Shown here: positions 24,585 to 32,129 of the stretch, piece by piece
How the letters are laid out: the number at the start of each line of letters is the position of its first letter
Numbering within the stretch: the first letter of the stretch is position 1
From: Oscillospiraceae bacterium
GTDB taxonomy: Bacteria > Bacillota > Clostridia > Oscillospirales > Oscillospiraceae
Length of the DNA stretch: 64,000 nucleotides
NCBI GenBank assembly: GCA_017429325.1
Contig: JAFRPC010000003.1
Location: 21,361 to 85,360, forward strand
Direction of reading: 5' to 3'
Program-made: the position numbers and the translations under genes
The notes under the pieces: model-generated
Database searches by the model: none
What the model saw: only the letters and a program-made list of their open reading frames with translations
What the model was told of the DNA's origin: nothing

Positions 24585-25307
24585 TCATACCTCTTTCAAT
24601 GTTTTGTAGCTTTCACATTGTTGATGATTTGTATGATTATAGAGGGAACGAAACTGGTCCCAGGGCTCTCCATGGGGTGTCAAATCGAAGGAGAGCCGTT
24701 TGCCTGTGGCCGGGTGGTCGAAGGCCAGGCGGCAGGAGAACAGGGCGGGGCCGTGCCCGGCCTTGCTGCCGTAGCGGATATCCCCCAACAGGGGAAGGCC
24801 CCGGGCGGAGAACTGGGCCCGGATCTGATGGGTCCGGCCTGTGTAGAGCCGCACGCGCACCAGGGTCAGGGGCTGCGCCTCCGTCCCGGCCCGGCCAAGG
24901 ACCCGATAGGAGAGCTTCGCCGCCCGGACCCCCTTGCGGGGCCGCTGCACCACAAAGGTCTTGTTGCTGCGGCTGTCGTGGAAGAGCAGGTCCTCCAAGG
25001 TGGCCTCGTCTTGCTCCGGCACGCCCCGCAGGACGGCCAGATATTCCTTCTCGACGCGGTGGGCGGCGATCTGGGCGATCAGGGAGGCCGCGGCGGCCTG
25101 GGTCCGGGCCAGGACCATGAGGCCCCCCACGGCCTTGTCCAACCGGTGTACCGTGCGGACTTCGGGCGCTTCGCCCCGCTCCAGCAGCCAGGCGGCAGCC
25201 AGCTCCGGCAGGTTTTTCCCCGATCCGGGTTCTGAAAGCACGCCGACAGGCTTCTCACAGACCAGGATGACTTCGTCGCAGAATAGAACCTTCAATTCCT
25301 GGGTCAT
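24585..25307 (-). CDS. RluA family pseudouridine synthase
   Basis: 240 residues without an S4 domain. RTVHRLDKAVGGLMVLART holds the catalytic aspartate; LYTGRTHQIRAQF and LLGDIRYG are the other family blocks. It converts uridine to pseudouridine in rRNA or tRNA; the target is not evident. The start at 25307 overlaps the stop of rpe in an ATGA, so the two genes are translationally coupled; a longer in-frame extension lies inside rpe and was rejected. The C-terminus overlaps the start region of galT. Confidence 0.88.
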   Translation of the reverse strand: MTQELKVLFCDEVILVCEKPVGVLSEPGSGKNLPELAAAWLLERGEAPEVRTVHRLDKAVGGLMVLARTQAAAASLIAQIAAHRVEKEYLAVLRGVPEQDEATLEDLLFHDSRSNKTFVVQRPRKGVRAAKLSYRVLGRAGTEAQPLTLVRVRLYTGRTHQIRAQFSARGLPLLGDIRYGSKAGHGPALFSCRLAFDHPATGKRLSFDLTPHGEPWDQFRSLYNHTNHQQCESYKTLKEV

Positions 25308-25954
25308 GCCTTCAGCTTTTTGCAGAATTCCGCCGGGTCCGGGCTCTTGAACCAGGCGCTGCCCGCCACTAAGACGTTGGCGCCGTTTTCGGCGCAGAGC
25401 TTTCCGGTGCGCTCGTTGACGCCGCCATCCACCTCTAACTCGCAGCCGGGGTTCCGTGCGTCGATCCATTCCCGGAGGGTCCGCAGCTTCGGCATCATGT
25501 CCTCCATGAAGCTCTGGCCGCCGAAGCCGGGCTCCACGGTCATCACTAAGATCAGGCCGCAGAGCTCCAGGAAGGGCAGCACGGCCTCGGCCCGGGTGTT
25601 GGGCTTGACGGAGACGGCGGGGACGACGCCCAGGGCCCGGATCTTCTCCAGAGCTGCCCGGGTGTTGGCGGGGAAGTCGGACTCTACGTGGAGGGTCAGG
25701 ATGTCGGCTCCGGCCTTGCAGAAGTCCTCCACATAGCGAATGGGCCGGTCTATCATCAGATGCACGTCCAGGGGCAGAGGGGAGATCTTTTTCAGGGCGG
25801 CCACCACGGGGATGCCGATGGTGATGTTGGGGACAAAAACGCCGTCCATGACGTCTACATGGACGTAATCGGCCCCGGCAGGGCCTAAGGCGCGGACGTC
25901 GCGCTCCAGATTGACAAAGTCCGCCGAGAGAATCGACGGAGCCAGCTTCAGCAT
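25304..25954 (-). CDS. rpe: Ribulose-phosphate 3-epimerase
   Basis: 216 residues, standard length. A TIM barrel interconverts ribulose 5-phosphate and xylulose 5-phosphate in the pentose phosphate pathway. Conserved stretches are APSILSADF, HVDVMDGVFVPNIT, DVHLMI, MTVEPGFGGQSF with the catalytic region, and LEVDGGVN; the metal-binding His and Asp residues are present. It starts a leftward unit (rpe, rluA-type, galT, probably LCP) driven by a consensus promoter at 25987-26015. Confidence 0.95.
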   Translation of the reverse strand: MLKLAPSILSADFVNLERDVRALGPAGADYVHVDVMDGVFVPNITIGIPVVAALKKISPLPLDVHLMIDRPIRYVEDFCKAGADILTLHVESDFPANTRAALEKIRALGVVPAVSVKPNTRAEAVLPFLELCGLILVMTVEPGFGGQSFMEDMMPKLRTLREWIDARNPGCELEVDGGVNERTGKLCAENGANVLVAGSAWFKSPDPAEFCKKLKA

Positions 25955-25986
25955 GGAAAATCCCTCCCAGTTTGATTCTAACCTAC

Positions 25987-26015
25987 ATTATATCGAATAA
26001 ATCTCATGAAGTCAA
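25987..26015 (-). promoter_or_regulatory. Promoter of the rpe unit
   Basis: Minus strand TTGACT (26010-26015), 17 bases, TATAAT (25987-25992), about 33 bases before the rpe start. Near-consensus sigma-A type. Confidence 0.85.
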
Positions 26016-26026
26016 CTTTACAATTC

Positions 26027-26055
26027 TTGACTTATGGAAGGTTTTGCGATAAAAT
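26027..26055 (+). promoter_or_regulatory. Promoter of the telA-like gene
   Basis: TTGACT (26027-26032), 17 bases, TAAAAT (26050-26055), 45 bases before the start at 26101. It is back to back with the rpe promoter, with the two -35 boxes only 11 bases apart. Confidence 0.85.
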
Positions 26056-26100
26056 ACAGGCGTAGGATTCTGCAACAAGCTGAATAAGGAGGATTCTGAT

Positions 26101-27300
26101 ATGGATTACGTTCCCGAACTGAAGATGGAAGAAGCCGCCGAGACGGCCCAGACCCTGGTCCAGGAGGCCGAACAGACCATGGAGGTCCCGTCCCTGGAGC
26201 CGGTCCCCACGCTGGAGCTGACCCCCGCCGAGCCGGAGCCCGCCGTGCCCGAGGCCGGTCCCGACTACTCCATGCTCACCGAGGCGGAGCAGAAGGTGGT
26301 CCACGACTTCGCCCAGAAGATCGACATCCGCAACCCCAACCTCTCCCTGGAGTACGGCGCGGGCGCCCAGAAGAACGTGGCGGACTTCTCCGACGCCGCT
26401 CTGGCTGCCGTCCGGACCAAGGACCTGGGCGAGGTGGGCGACATGATCAGCTCTCTGGTGGTGGAGCTTAAGGGCTTCAACGCCGACGAGGAGCGCAAGG
26501 GCTTCCTGGGCCTGTTCAAAAAGGCGGGCTCCGGCATTGAGACCCTCAAGGCCAAGTACAGCAAGGCCGAGGTCAACGTCAACAAGATCTCCCACGAGCT
26601 GGAGGGACACCAGCGCACCCTGATGAAGGATGTGGTGATCCTCGACCAGATGTACGACAAGAACCTGGACTACTACAAGCAGCTCACCATGTATATCCTG
26701 GCGGGCAAGGAAAAGCTGGCCCAGGAGCGGAACACCACCCTGGTGGAGCTGCGCCGCAAGGCCGAGAAGACCGGCCTGGCCGAGGACGCCCAGGCGGCCA
26801 ACGACTATGACGCCCTCTGCCTGCGCTTCGAGAAGAAGCTGCACGACTTAGAGCTGACCCGGATGGTCTCCATCCAGATGGGCCCCCAGATCCGGCTGCT
26901 CCAGAACAACGACACCCTGATGTCCGAAAAAATCCAGACCTCCCTGGTCAACACCATCCCCCTCTGGAAGAGCCAGATGGTGCTGGCCCTGGGCCTGACC
27001 CACAGTCAGCAGGCTTTAGAGGCACAACAGGCGGTGACAGATATGACAAATGAATTGCTCCGGAAGAACGCAGACAAGCTGAAGACGGCCACCATCGAGA
27101 CCGCCAAGGAGTCCGAGCGGGCCATCGTGGACATTGAGACCCTTCAGCACACCAACCAGCAGCTCATTACCACCCTGGACGAGGTGCTCCAGATCCAGAC
27201 CGAGGGCCGCCAGAAGCGGGCCGCCGCCGAGCAGGAGCTCCGCAAGATCGAGGGCCAGCTGAAACAAAAGCTGCTGGAGACCCGCAACCTGTCCAACTGA
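26101..27300 (+). CDS. TelA/YceH-like toxic anion resistance family protein
   Basis: 399 residues, mostly helical and charged, after an N-terminal 55-residue Pro/Glu-rich low-complexity stretch. The family (TelA/KlaA, YceH) is linked to tellurite and other stress resistance in Bacillus and plasmids, but the molecular function is not settled. Typical segments are GLFKKAGSGIETLKAKYSKA, QMYDKNLDYYKQLTMYILAG, RMVSIQMGPQIRLLQNND, NTIPLWKSQMVLALG and the final GQLKQKLLETRNLSN. AAGGAGGATTCTGAT gives a strong RBS. In Firmicutes it often accompanies XpaC-like proteins; none is seen here. Confidence 0.9.
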   Translation: MDYVPELKMEEAAETAQTLVQEAEQTMEVPSLEPVPTLELTPAEPEPAVPEAGPDYSMLTEAEQKVVHDFAQKIDIRNPNLSLEYGAGAQKNVADFSDAALAAVRTKDLGEVGDMISSLVVELKGFNADEERKGFLGLFKKAGSGIETLKAKYSKAEVNVNKISHELEGHQRTLMKDVVILDQMYDKNLDYYKQLTMYILAGKEKLAQERNTTLVELRRKAEKTGLAEDAQAANDYDALCLRFEKKLHDLELTRMVSIQMGPQIRLLQNNDTLMSEKIQTSLVNTIPLWKSQMVLALGLTHSQQALEAQQAVTDMTNELLRKNADKLKTATIETAKESERAIVDIETLQHTNQQLITTLDEVLQIQTEGRQKRAAAEQELRKIEGQLKQKLLETRNLSN

Positions 27301-27437
27301 CAGACCATCCTTCGTTCTCCGCCGTAGGGGCGGTCATTGACCGCCCGCCGTCCTCCCCGCTGTGTGTAAATCGGCAGCGCGGGCAATCTGCCCGCTGTCC
27401 CTCACCCCGGGAATGTATTTGCAAAGGAGGCCGTTCC
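27301..27437 (+). repeat. Two palindromic repeats between telA-like gene and membrane gene
   Basis: A GTAGGGGCGGTCATTGACCG-type copy near 27326 and a GCAGCGCGGGCAATCTGCCC-type copy near 27373. CAAAGGAGG at 27421-27429 is the RBS of the next gene. Confidence 0.85.
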
Positions 27438-28157
27438 ATGAAGCTCTGGCTCAAGCGCATCGCCGCGGCGGCGCTCATCATCGCCGGGATCGTCCTGTTC
27501 TGGAAGCACACTGCAAAGCTTCTGGACTGGCCCCACCTCTATCCGGATTACACCCAGATCCACCTGGAGAATCTGCTCTTCCTGGGTCTGACCCTGCTGG
27601 CCGCAGCCCTGGCCTGGATCAGCGCCGCCTATCTGCTGCTCAACGCGGACCAGAAGCTTCTGCGTCTGCTGCTGCCTGCGGCGGCCTTCGTCCTCTTCCT
27701 GACCGCCGGCGGCTTTTGCCTGACCCGGACGGTGGGGGAGATCCCCTGCACCTACACCACCTCCTTGGAGGTCTGCAAGCAGGAGTTCCGCTCTAACGCC
27801 TTCCAGGTCCAGGGCCAATCCCTCTATCCGCCCTTCGCCTCCGGGGAGATCACCTCCTACGCCCGCTATCAAAAGGGCGAGGTCCTGGCGGAGTCCCTGA
27901 CCCGGACCTTTGACCGGGACGGCTTTTACGTGGAGCAGCGGCGGCTGGAGCAGCTTTGTTTAGAGGGCTTCCACCCGGAGGAGAAGCCCACCGCCCGGGA
28001 GACCGTCTGCTATGAGCTCTCCGTCGGCGAAACCCTCTGGCAGGTGCTGGTGGACCCGTGGAACAAAACCGTGGTCTACTCCCGCTTCTACGCCGCCGAC
28101 CAGCTCCCCTCCTTCGCCCCCCACCCCACCGAACCGCCCGCCGCACCTACCGCGTAG
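27438..28157 (+). CDS. Predicted membrane protein of unknown function
   Basis: 239 residues, family not recognised. Three hydrophobic segments span about residues 5-22, 46-66 and 76-95, followed by an exterior-looking domain of about 130 residues (TSLEVCKQEFRSNAFQVQGQ through WNKTVVYSRFYAADQLPSF) and a Pro-rich tail. GGAGGCCGTTCC precedes the ATG. The gene lies downstream of the telA-like gene with repeats in between. No enzymatic motif is visible. Confidence 0.75.
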   Translation: MKLWLKRIAAAALIIAGIVLFWKHTAKLLDWPHLYPDYTQIHLENLLFLGLTLLAAALAWISAAYLLLNADQKLLRLLLPAAAFVLFLTAGGFCLTRTVGEIPCTYTTSLEVCKQEFRSNAFQVQGQSLYPPFASGEITSYARYQKGEVLAESLTRTFDRDGFYVEQRRLEQLCLEGFHPEEKPTARETVCYELSVGETLWQVLVDPWNKTVVYSRFYAADQLPSFAPHPTEPPAAPTA

Positions 28158-28511
28158 TAAAACCTCCCCTGCTTGCAGGGGCACAACAGTCCGTGGGACT
28201 GTTGTGAATTTCATTGCCGTTGCGGCGGCTGTGCTGACGCAACTGGCATCCTTTGGCAGGGGACCGGCCTCAAGGCCGGTGGAGGGGTTCGTCTCATTTT
28301 ATTTGCAGGCGTCCCACATCGGCCTGTCCCCCGAAAGAACCGAAAGCAAAGAAGCCGTAGGGGCGCTCATTGAGCGCCCGTCCTTCCCCAAAGAGAATAA
28401 AGACCGCAATGCGGTCGGCCATCAGATAGTGAATATTTGTATTAAGTATTTCAGAAGTGATTTTCTTGTATGTGGAATCATTTATCTTGTAATCTTTTGG
28501 AGGTTGCTTAC
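28158..28511 (+). repeat. Gap with a family A element interrupted by another palindrome
   Basis: The left part of family A (28163-28181) is followed by a perfect CACAACAGTCC-GTG-GGACTGTTGTG palindrome (28182-28206) and about 50 further bases. The family A remainder (about 28255-28288) then resumes with GGCAGGGGACCGGCCTCAAG. A GTAGGGGCGCTCATTGAGCG copy sits at about 28359. The final 100 bases are AT-rich and belong to the next gene's leader. Confidence 0.85.
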
Positions 28512-29066
28512 ATGAAGAAAATGAAAAAAACCATTGCAATTCTCTGCATGTTTCTGATTTGCATACAGCTTATTACAATAGTAGCCAGCGCAAAGATTAC
28601 TGTGCCATCAAAGCTGCCTACACTTAGACGCGGAGAAAAATCGAATTATTTTGTCAAAGTGATGCAGATGATGCTGGTCCACTCAAACGGCGCAGACCTT
28701 GATTGTACCGGAACCTTTGGAAGCAAAACGGAGAAAGAAGTGAAGAAATTCCAAAAAAAATATGATCTTGATGTCGATGGAATTGTTGGCCCAAAAACGT
28801 GGAGCAAGCTGCTCAGCAAATGCAAACTTAAGGAAAACGACAAAAACGACTTGGTAAAACTGGTTCAGACGATCCTCAATGAATATCGCGATAAAAATGG
28901 AGTGAAAGTTTACTACTGCGGAAAAGCAAATGGCGTCTTCAATTCTAGTACGAAAAAAGCTGTGAAACTATTTCAGAAAGAAATAATTGGTGACGATGAC
29001 CCAACCGGCATTGTAGACGCAAAAACCTGGAGATATTTATTATATTTCGCCTGCGGGGCTTATTGA
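28512..29066 (+). CDS. Secreted protein with two peptidoglycan-binding domains, AT-rich
   Basis: 184 residues. A Sec signal peptide (MKKMKKTIAILCMFLICIQL, cleavage after ASA near residue 28) is followed by two PG_binding_1-type repeats. The first holds LDCTGTFGSKTEKEVKKFQ and DVDGIVGPKTWSKLL; the second holds KANGVFNSSTKKAVKLFQK and TGIVDAKTWRYLL. It has no catalytic domain, so it probably binds the wall or acts as a partner for a hydrolase. GGAGG lies 8 bases before the ATG. The gene has a much lower GC content than its neighbours and is likely a recent acquisition; no mobile gene accompanies it. Confidence 0.88.
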   Translation: MKKMKKTIAILCMFLICIQLITIVASAKITVPSKLPTLRRGEKSNYFVKVMQMMLVHSNGADLDCTGTFGSKTEKEVKKFQKKYDLDVDGIVGPKTWSKLLSKCKLKENDKNDLVKLVQTILNEYRDKNGVKVYYCGKANGVFNSSTKKAVKLFQKEIIGDDDPTGIVDAKTWRYLLYFACGAY

Positions 29067-29187
29067 TTTACAATTCATACCGCGCGGATAGAAGTAACAT
29101 GGACAGCGATGGCGGCAATATCTCAATGCCCAGCCGTCAGCGCAAATGCCTTCAAACAAAGTATTAACCTTGTAAAAATGGCAATAA

Positions 29188-29219
29188 TATGAGTGCGGCA
29201 CAAGCCTGCCGCACTCATA
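29188..29219 (+). promoter_or_regulatory. Perfect 13-bp hairpin in the leader of the DUF1540 gene
   Basis: TATGAGTGCGGCA and its complement are separated by CAAGCC and end just before the RBS (CAGGAGG, 29228-29234). No T-tract follows, so it is more likely a leader structure or operator than a terminator. Confidence 0.5.
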
Positions 29220-29240
29220 CTATTTACAGGAGGCATTCTC

Positions 29241-29426
29241 ATGTACACCAACGATTCCTGCCATTCCGGCTCTGCCAACCACTGCATTGCCTGCACCGTG
29301 CAGCAGTGCGCCAACCACTGCGGCAAGGAGGACTACTGCTCCCTGAACAAGATCCTGGTGGGCACCCACGAGTACAACCCCACCGAGGACCAGTGCACCG
29401 ACTGCAAATCCTTCCGCAAGCGCTGA
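29241..29426 (+). CDS. Small cysteine-rich DUF1540-type protein
   Basis: 61 residues with eight cysteines spaced like the DUF1540 family: CHSGSANHCIACTVQQCANH, then CGKEDYCSL followed by KILVGTHEY and CTDCKSF. These small Firmicutes proteins are presumed to bind metal (zinc or iron); their role is unknown. The start at 29241 was chosen for the strong CAGGAGG 6 bases upstream; an upstream in-frame ATG lies in the hairpin and lacks an RBS. The gene is bracketed by structured DNA on both sides. Confidence 0.85.
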   Translation: MYTNDSCHSGSANHCIACTVQQCANHCGKEDYCSLNKILVGTHEYNPTEDQCTDCKSFRKR

Positions 29427-29584
29427 TACTGAACTCCCATAGAAACCTTTAATCTGTTCCGGCAGGAATTGTGCCATACTTCGTTGTCGTCCTTGCCGGG
29501 CGTCAAGCCCGCCTGCGTCCTCCGCCTCGTCTGGCGCAATTTCTGCTCGGAACATTTTTCAATCTTTCTATGGGAGTTCAGTAT
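29426..29584. ncRNA. Long imperfect hairpin (159 nt): structured RNA or MITE-like candidate
   Basis: A 20-bp perfect inverted repeat (29426-29445 with 29565-29584, ACTGAACTCCCATAGAAA core) encloses a second paired region, 29456-29475 with 29533-29553. This pairs as GTTCCG-GCAGGAATTGTGCC with only G:U wobbles and one bulge. A small CGGGC-GTCAA-GCCCG hairpin lies at the tip (about 29499). The wobble pairs suggest selection on RNA. It begins at the last base of the DUF1540 stop codon. A small non-autonomous transposable element is the main alternative. Confidence 0.6.
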
Positions 29585-29592
29585 GAGGTCCA

Positions 29593-29637
29593 AGCGGTCC
29601 TGCGTCCGACAGCCGTCGGATGCAGGACCGCTCTTTG
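29593..29637 (+). terminator. Terminator-like hairpin before the AAA-CYTH gene
   Basis: An 18-bp stem (AGCGGTCCTGCGTCCGAC with its complement, one wobble) and AGCC loop at 29593-29632 are followed by CTTTG. It would end transcription of the DUF1540 unit, although the T-tract is short. Confidence 0.65.
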
Positions 29638-29655
29638 CTCCGGACGGATTTTTTG

Positions 29656-29684
29656 TTGCAAACGCCGGAAGTCTGTGGTAAAAT
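29656..29684 (+). promoter_or_regulatory. Promoter of the AAA-CYTH gene
   Basis: TTGCAA (29656-29661), 17 bases, TAAAAT (29679-29684), 35 bases before the GTG start. Confidence 0.75.
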
Positions 29685-29718
29685 AGACAGAGAAAACCAT
29701 AGAAAGGCAGGCGCTACC

Positions 29719-30828
29719 GTGGAAAAGAATATCGTTAAAATCGTCCTCACCGGCGGACCGGCGGCGGGCAAGACGACCCTGATCTCCCGCATCCTGAAGG
29801 AATTCAAGCAGGACGAGGGCTGGCGCGTCATCACCATTCCCGAGACGGCCACCGACCTCATCAGCGGCTTCGGCATCAAGCCCTTCGGCAACTGCATGTC
29901 CATGCTGGAGTTCCAGGATTACGTGGTGGCCGACCAGCTCCACAAGGAGCGCCTGGCCCTCCAGGCGGCCCAGGTGGTGCCGGAGCCCAATGTCCTGATC
30001 GTCTATGACCGAGCCCTGCTGGACGACAAGGCCTACATCACCGACGCCGAGTTTGAGCAGGTCATCGCCAAATTCGGCCTTACCACCGAGACGGCGATGG
30101 CGAAATACGACGCGGTCATCCATCTCGTCACCTGCGCCAAGGGCGCGGAGTTTGCCTACAACCTGGGCAACGCCGCCCGCACCGAGAGCCTGGACGCCGC
30201 TGTGGAGATGGACGACAAGACCCTCCGGGCCTGGAGCTCGCATCCCAACCTGAAAATCGTGGACAACGCCGTGGACTTCGAGAAGAAGATCCGCCGGGCT
30301 ATGCGGGAGATCTTCCGGGTGGTGGGCCGTCCCGAGCCCATGGACAAGAAGCACAAGTACCTCATTGCCATGCCGGATATGAACAAGCTGGTGGTGAACC
30401 GAGGCGCGGTGCCCTTCGAGATGACCCAGAATTATCTGGTCATCACGAATCCCCGCATCGAACGCCGCATCCGCAAGCAGAAGAACGGCTCCGAGTACCT
30501 CTACTTCTACACCGAAAAGCACCTCATGGAGGACGGGACCATGTGGGATACCGAGCGCCCCATCTCCGCGAAGGCCTACGAGAGCTATCTGCTGGAGGCC
30601 GAACCGGAGCTCCAGCCCGTCCACAAGGTCAAGTACCGCTTCAACGACAAGCGCCAGCGCTTTGAGATCGACGTGTACCCGTTCTCCAGGGAGCGGGCCG
30701 TGATGTTTGCCTACGCCGGAGCGGACGAGGCGGAGGTGGTACCGCCTCCCGAGATCGAGATCCTGCGGGAGGTCACGGGCGACCCCGAGTACAAGAATAA
30801 GACCCTGGCAAGGCTCCAGCGGCTGTGA
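29719..30828 (+). CDS. AAA-type ATPase fused to a CYTH-like domain
   Basis: 369 residues from a GTG start preceded by AAAGGCAGG. The N-terminal 185 residues are a P-loop ATPase of the AAA_28 type: VLTGGPAAGKTTLISRIL (Walker A), IPETATDLIS, and VLIVYDRALLDDKAYI. The C-terminal half has CYTH/triphosphate-tunnel features: KYLIAMPD, ERRIRKQKNGSEYLYFYTEK, ERPISAKAYESYL and FEIDVYPF, with alternating charged beta strands and the closing PEIEILREVTGDPEYKNKTL. CYTH domains bind or hydrolyse triphosphates such as inorganic triphosphate. The fusion suggests a nucleotide- or polyphosphate-linked kinase/hydrolase pair; the substrate is unknown. Confidence 0.85.
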   Translation: MEKNIVKIVLTGGPAAGKTTLISRILKEFKQDEGWRVITIPETATDLISGFGIKPFGNCMSMLEFQDYVVADQLHKERLALQAAQVVPEPNVLIVYDRALLDDKAYITDAEFEQVIAKFGLTTETAMAKYDAVIHLVTCAKGAEFAYNLGNAARTESLDAAVEMDDKTLRAWSSHPNLKIVDNAVDFEKKIRRAMREIFRVVGRPEPMDKKHKYLIAMPDMNKLVVNRGAVPFEMTQNYLVITNPRIERRIRKQKNGSEYLYFYTEKHLMEDGTMWDTERPISAKAYESYLLEAEPELQPVHKVKYRFNDKRQRFEIDVYPFSRERAVMFAYAGADEAEVVPPPEIEILREVTGDPEYKNKTLARLQRL

Positions 30829-30838
30829 CGGCGGACCC

Positions 30839-31807
30839 ATGAAAGAGCTCACCGTCAAAAAAAATGACGCCGGGCAGCGGCTGGACCGCTTCCTGGCAAA
30901 GAGCGTCCCCCTGCTGCCCGCCTCCCTGGCCCAGAAGTACATCCGGCTCAAGCGCATCAAAATCGACGGCAAACGGGCGGACCGGGACACGCGGCTGGCC
31001 GAGGGGAACCTGATCCAACTCTACATCAACGACGAATTCTTTGACACCCCGAAGCCGGAGAACGCATATCTCACCGTCACGGCGCCCAGACTGAACCTCG
31101 TCTACGAGGACGAGAATCTGCTCTTGGTGGACAAGAAGCCCGGCCAGGCCGTCCACCCCCACGACGGCTCCGAGTACGGCAGGACCCTGATCGACCACAT
31201 CCAGGCCTATCTCTACGCCAAGGGAGAGTGGAAGCCCCGGGAGGAGAACGCCTTCGCCCCGGCCCTCTGCAACCGCATCGACCGCAACACCGGCGGCATC
31301 GTCATCGCCGCCAAGAACGCCGAGGCCCTGCGCATCCTCAACCAGAAGATCAAGGACCGGGAGCTGGAAAAACGCTATCTCTGCGTGGTCCACGGGACGC
31401 CGAGGCCCCCGGAGGGCCGCCTGGAGGGCTACCTCTTCAAGGACGCCAAACAGAACCGGGTCTACGTGACCCAGAGGCCCCAGCCCGGCGCGAAGACCGC
31501 CGTCACCGCCTATCGGACCCTGGCGAGCCGGGCGGGCCTGTCCTTAGTCGAGTGCGAGCTGCTCACGGGCCGGACCCACCAGATCCGGGCCATGCTGGCC
31601 GCCGCCGGGACCCCCCTGCTGGGGGACGGGAAATACGGCAGGCTGGACAAGCGCTACGATAGGACTTACCAGGCCCTGTACTCCTACAAGCTGCGCTTCG
31701 CCTTCACCACCGACGCCGGCGCCTTGGCCTATCTGAACGGCCAGAGCTTCCAGGTCGAGCGCGTAGACTTCGTGGAGGAATACTTTCCAGAGCTTCTGTT
31801 GAGTTAA
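30839..31807 (+). CDS. RluA family pseudouridine synthase with S4 domain
   Basis: 322 residues. An N-terminal S4 RNA-binding domain (DAGQRLDRFLAKSVPLLPAS, KYIRLKRIKIDGKRA) precedes the synthase domain with YEDENLLLVDKKPGQAVHPH and the catalytic block CNRIDRNTGGIVIAAKN (Asp in RID), then LLTGRTHQIRAMLAAAGTPL. The NRIDRNTGG variant replaces the usual HRLDxxTSG and is seen in some Firmicutes RluC/RluD-like enzymes. It modifies large-subunit rRNA in the best-known relatives. The ATG lies 10 bases after the AAA-CYTH stop. A strong terminator follows at 31872-31912. Confidence 0.9.
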   Translation: MKELTVKKNDAGQRLDRFLAKSVPLLPASLAQKYIRLKRIKIDGKRADRDTRLAEGNLIQLYINDEFFDTPKPENAYLTVTAPRLNLVYEDENLLLVDKKPGQAVHPHDGSEYGRTLIDHIQAYLYAKGEWKPREENAFAPALCNRIDRNTGGIVIAAKNAEALRILNQKIKDRELEKRYLCVVHGTPRPPEGRLEGYLFKDAKQNRVYVTQRPQPGAKTAVTAYRTLASRAGLSLVECELLTGRTHQIRAMLAAAGTPLLGDGKYGRLDKRYDRTYQALYSYKLRFAFTTDAGALAYLNGQSFQVERVDFVEEYFPELLLS

Positions 31808-31843
31808 CAAAATATCTATGAATATTTCCGCCGCATAAATAGT

Positions 31844-31872
31844 TTTTCACAGTTTCCACATAGTTTTCCACA
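31844..31872 (+). other. Three DnaA-box-like nonamers
   Basis: TTTTTCACA, GTTTCCACA and TTTTCCACA lie within 29 bases (31844, 31852, 31864), each one to two changes from TTATCCACA. They sit between a gene end and its terminator, not near dnaA or dnaN, so any DnaA binding would be regulatory. Chance similarity is possible. Confidence 0.3.
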
Positions 31873-31912
31873 GCCCGCGAGGCCTGATGAATTCAGGCCT
31901 CGCGGGCTTTTT
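31872..31912 (+). terminator. Rho-independent terminator after the S4/RluA gene
   Basis: A 16-bp stem (AGCCCGCGAGGCCTGA with its complement) and short loop are followed by TTTTT. Confidence 0.93.
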
Positions 31913-32032
31913 CCACCGCTATGGGGAAAACCCGCGAACGAAGGTCCCGTTTTGCGGAAAAACCGAAAACGATTGACATAATCTGTCCTGACTAACTTCC
32001 GTTTTTGTATCTATTCAGTAGCCCCCTTCGTC

Positions 32033-32129
32033 GTAGGGGCGGATGCCCACATCCGCCCTCGCTTGCAGGCAAAAATCGGTAGGTAGGGCCGATGTAGGCA
32101 TCGGCCCCTACGGGCGACTGAACAATTAC
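32033..32129. repeat. 97-bp repeat, inverted copy at 63666-63763
   Basis: Two GTAGGGGC-type palindromes (GCGGATGCCCACATCCGC and GCCGATGTAGGCATCGGC) are joined by a CTTGCAGGCAAAAATCGGTA spacer and end in ACTGAACAATTAC. The whole block recurs in reverse orientation 31.5 kb away with essentially one difference. It contains the TAA stop of the GTPase-NYN gene. The rest of the 31808-32125 gap holds the terminator and the nonamers described separately. Confidence 0.95.

Noticed and set aside
29469-29686. Two overlapping short frames (about 70 codons) between DUF1540 and AAA-CYTH genes
   Set aside because: They run through the long hairpin and the terminator, have no RBS and show no domain.
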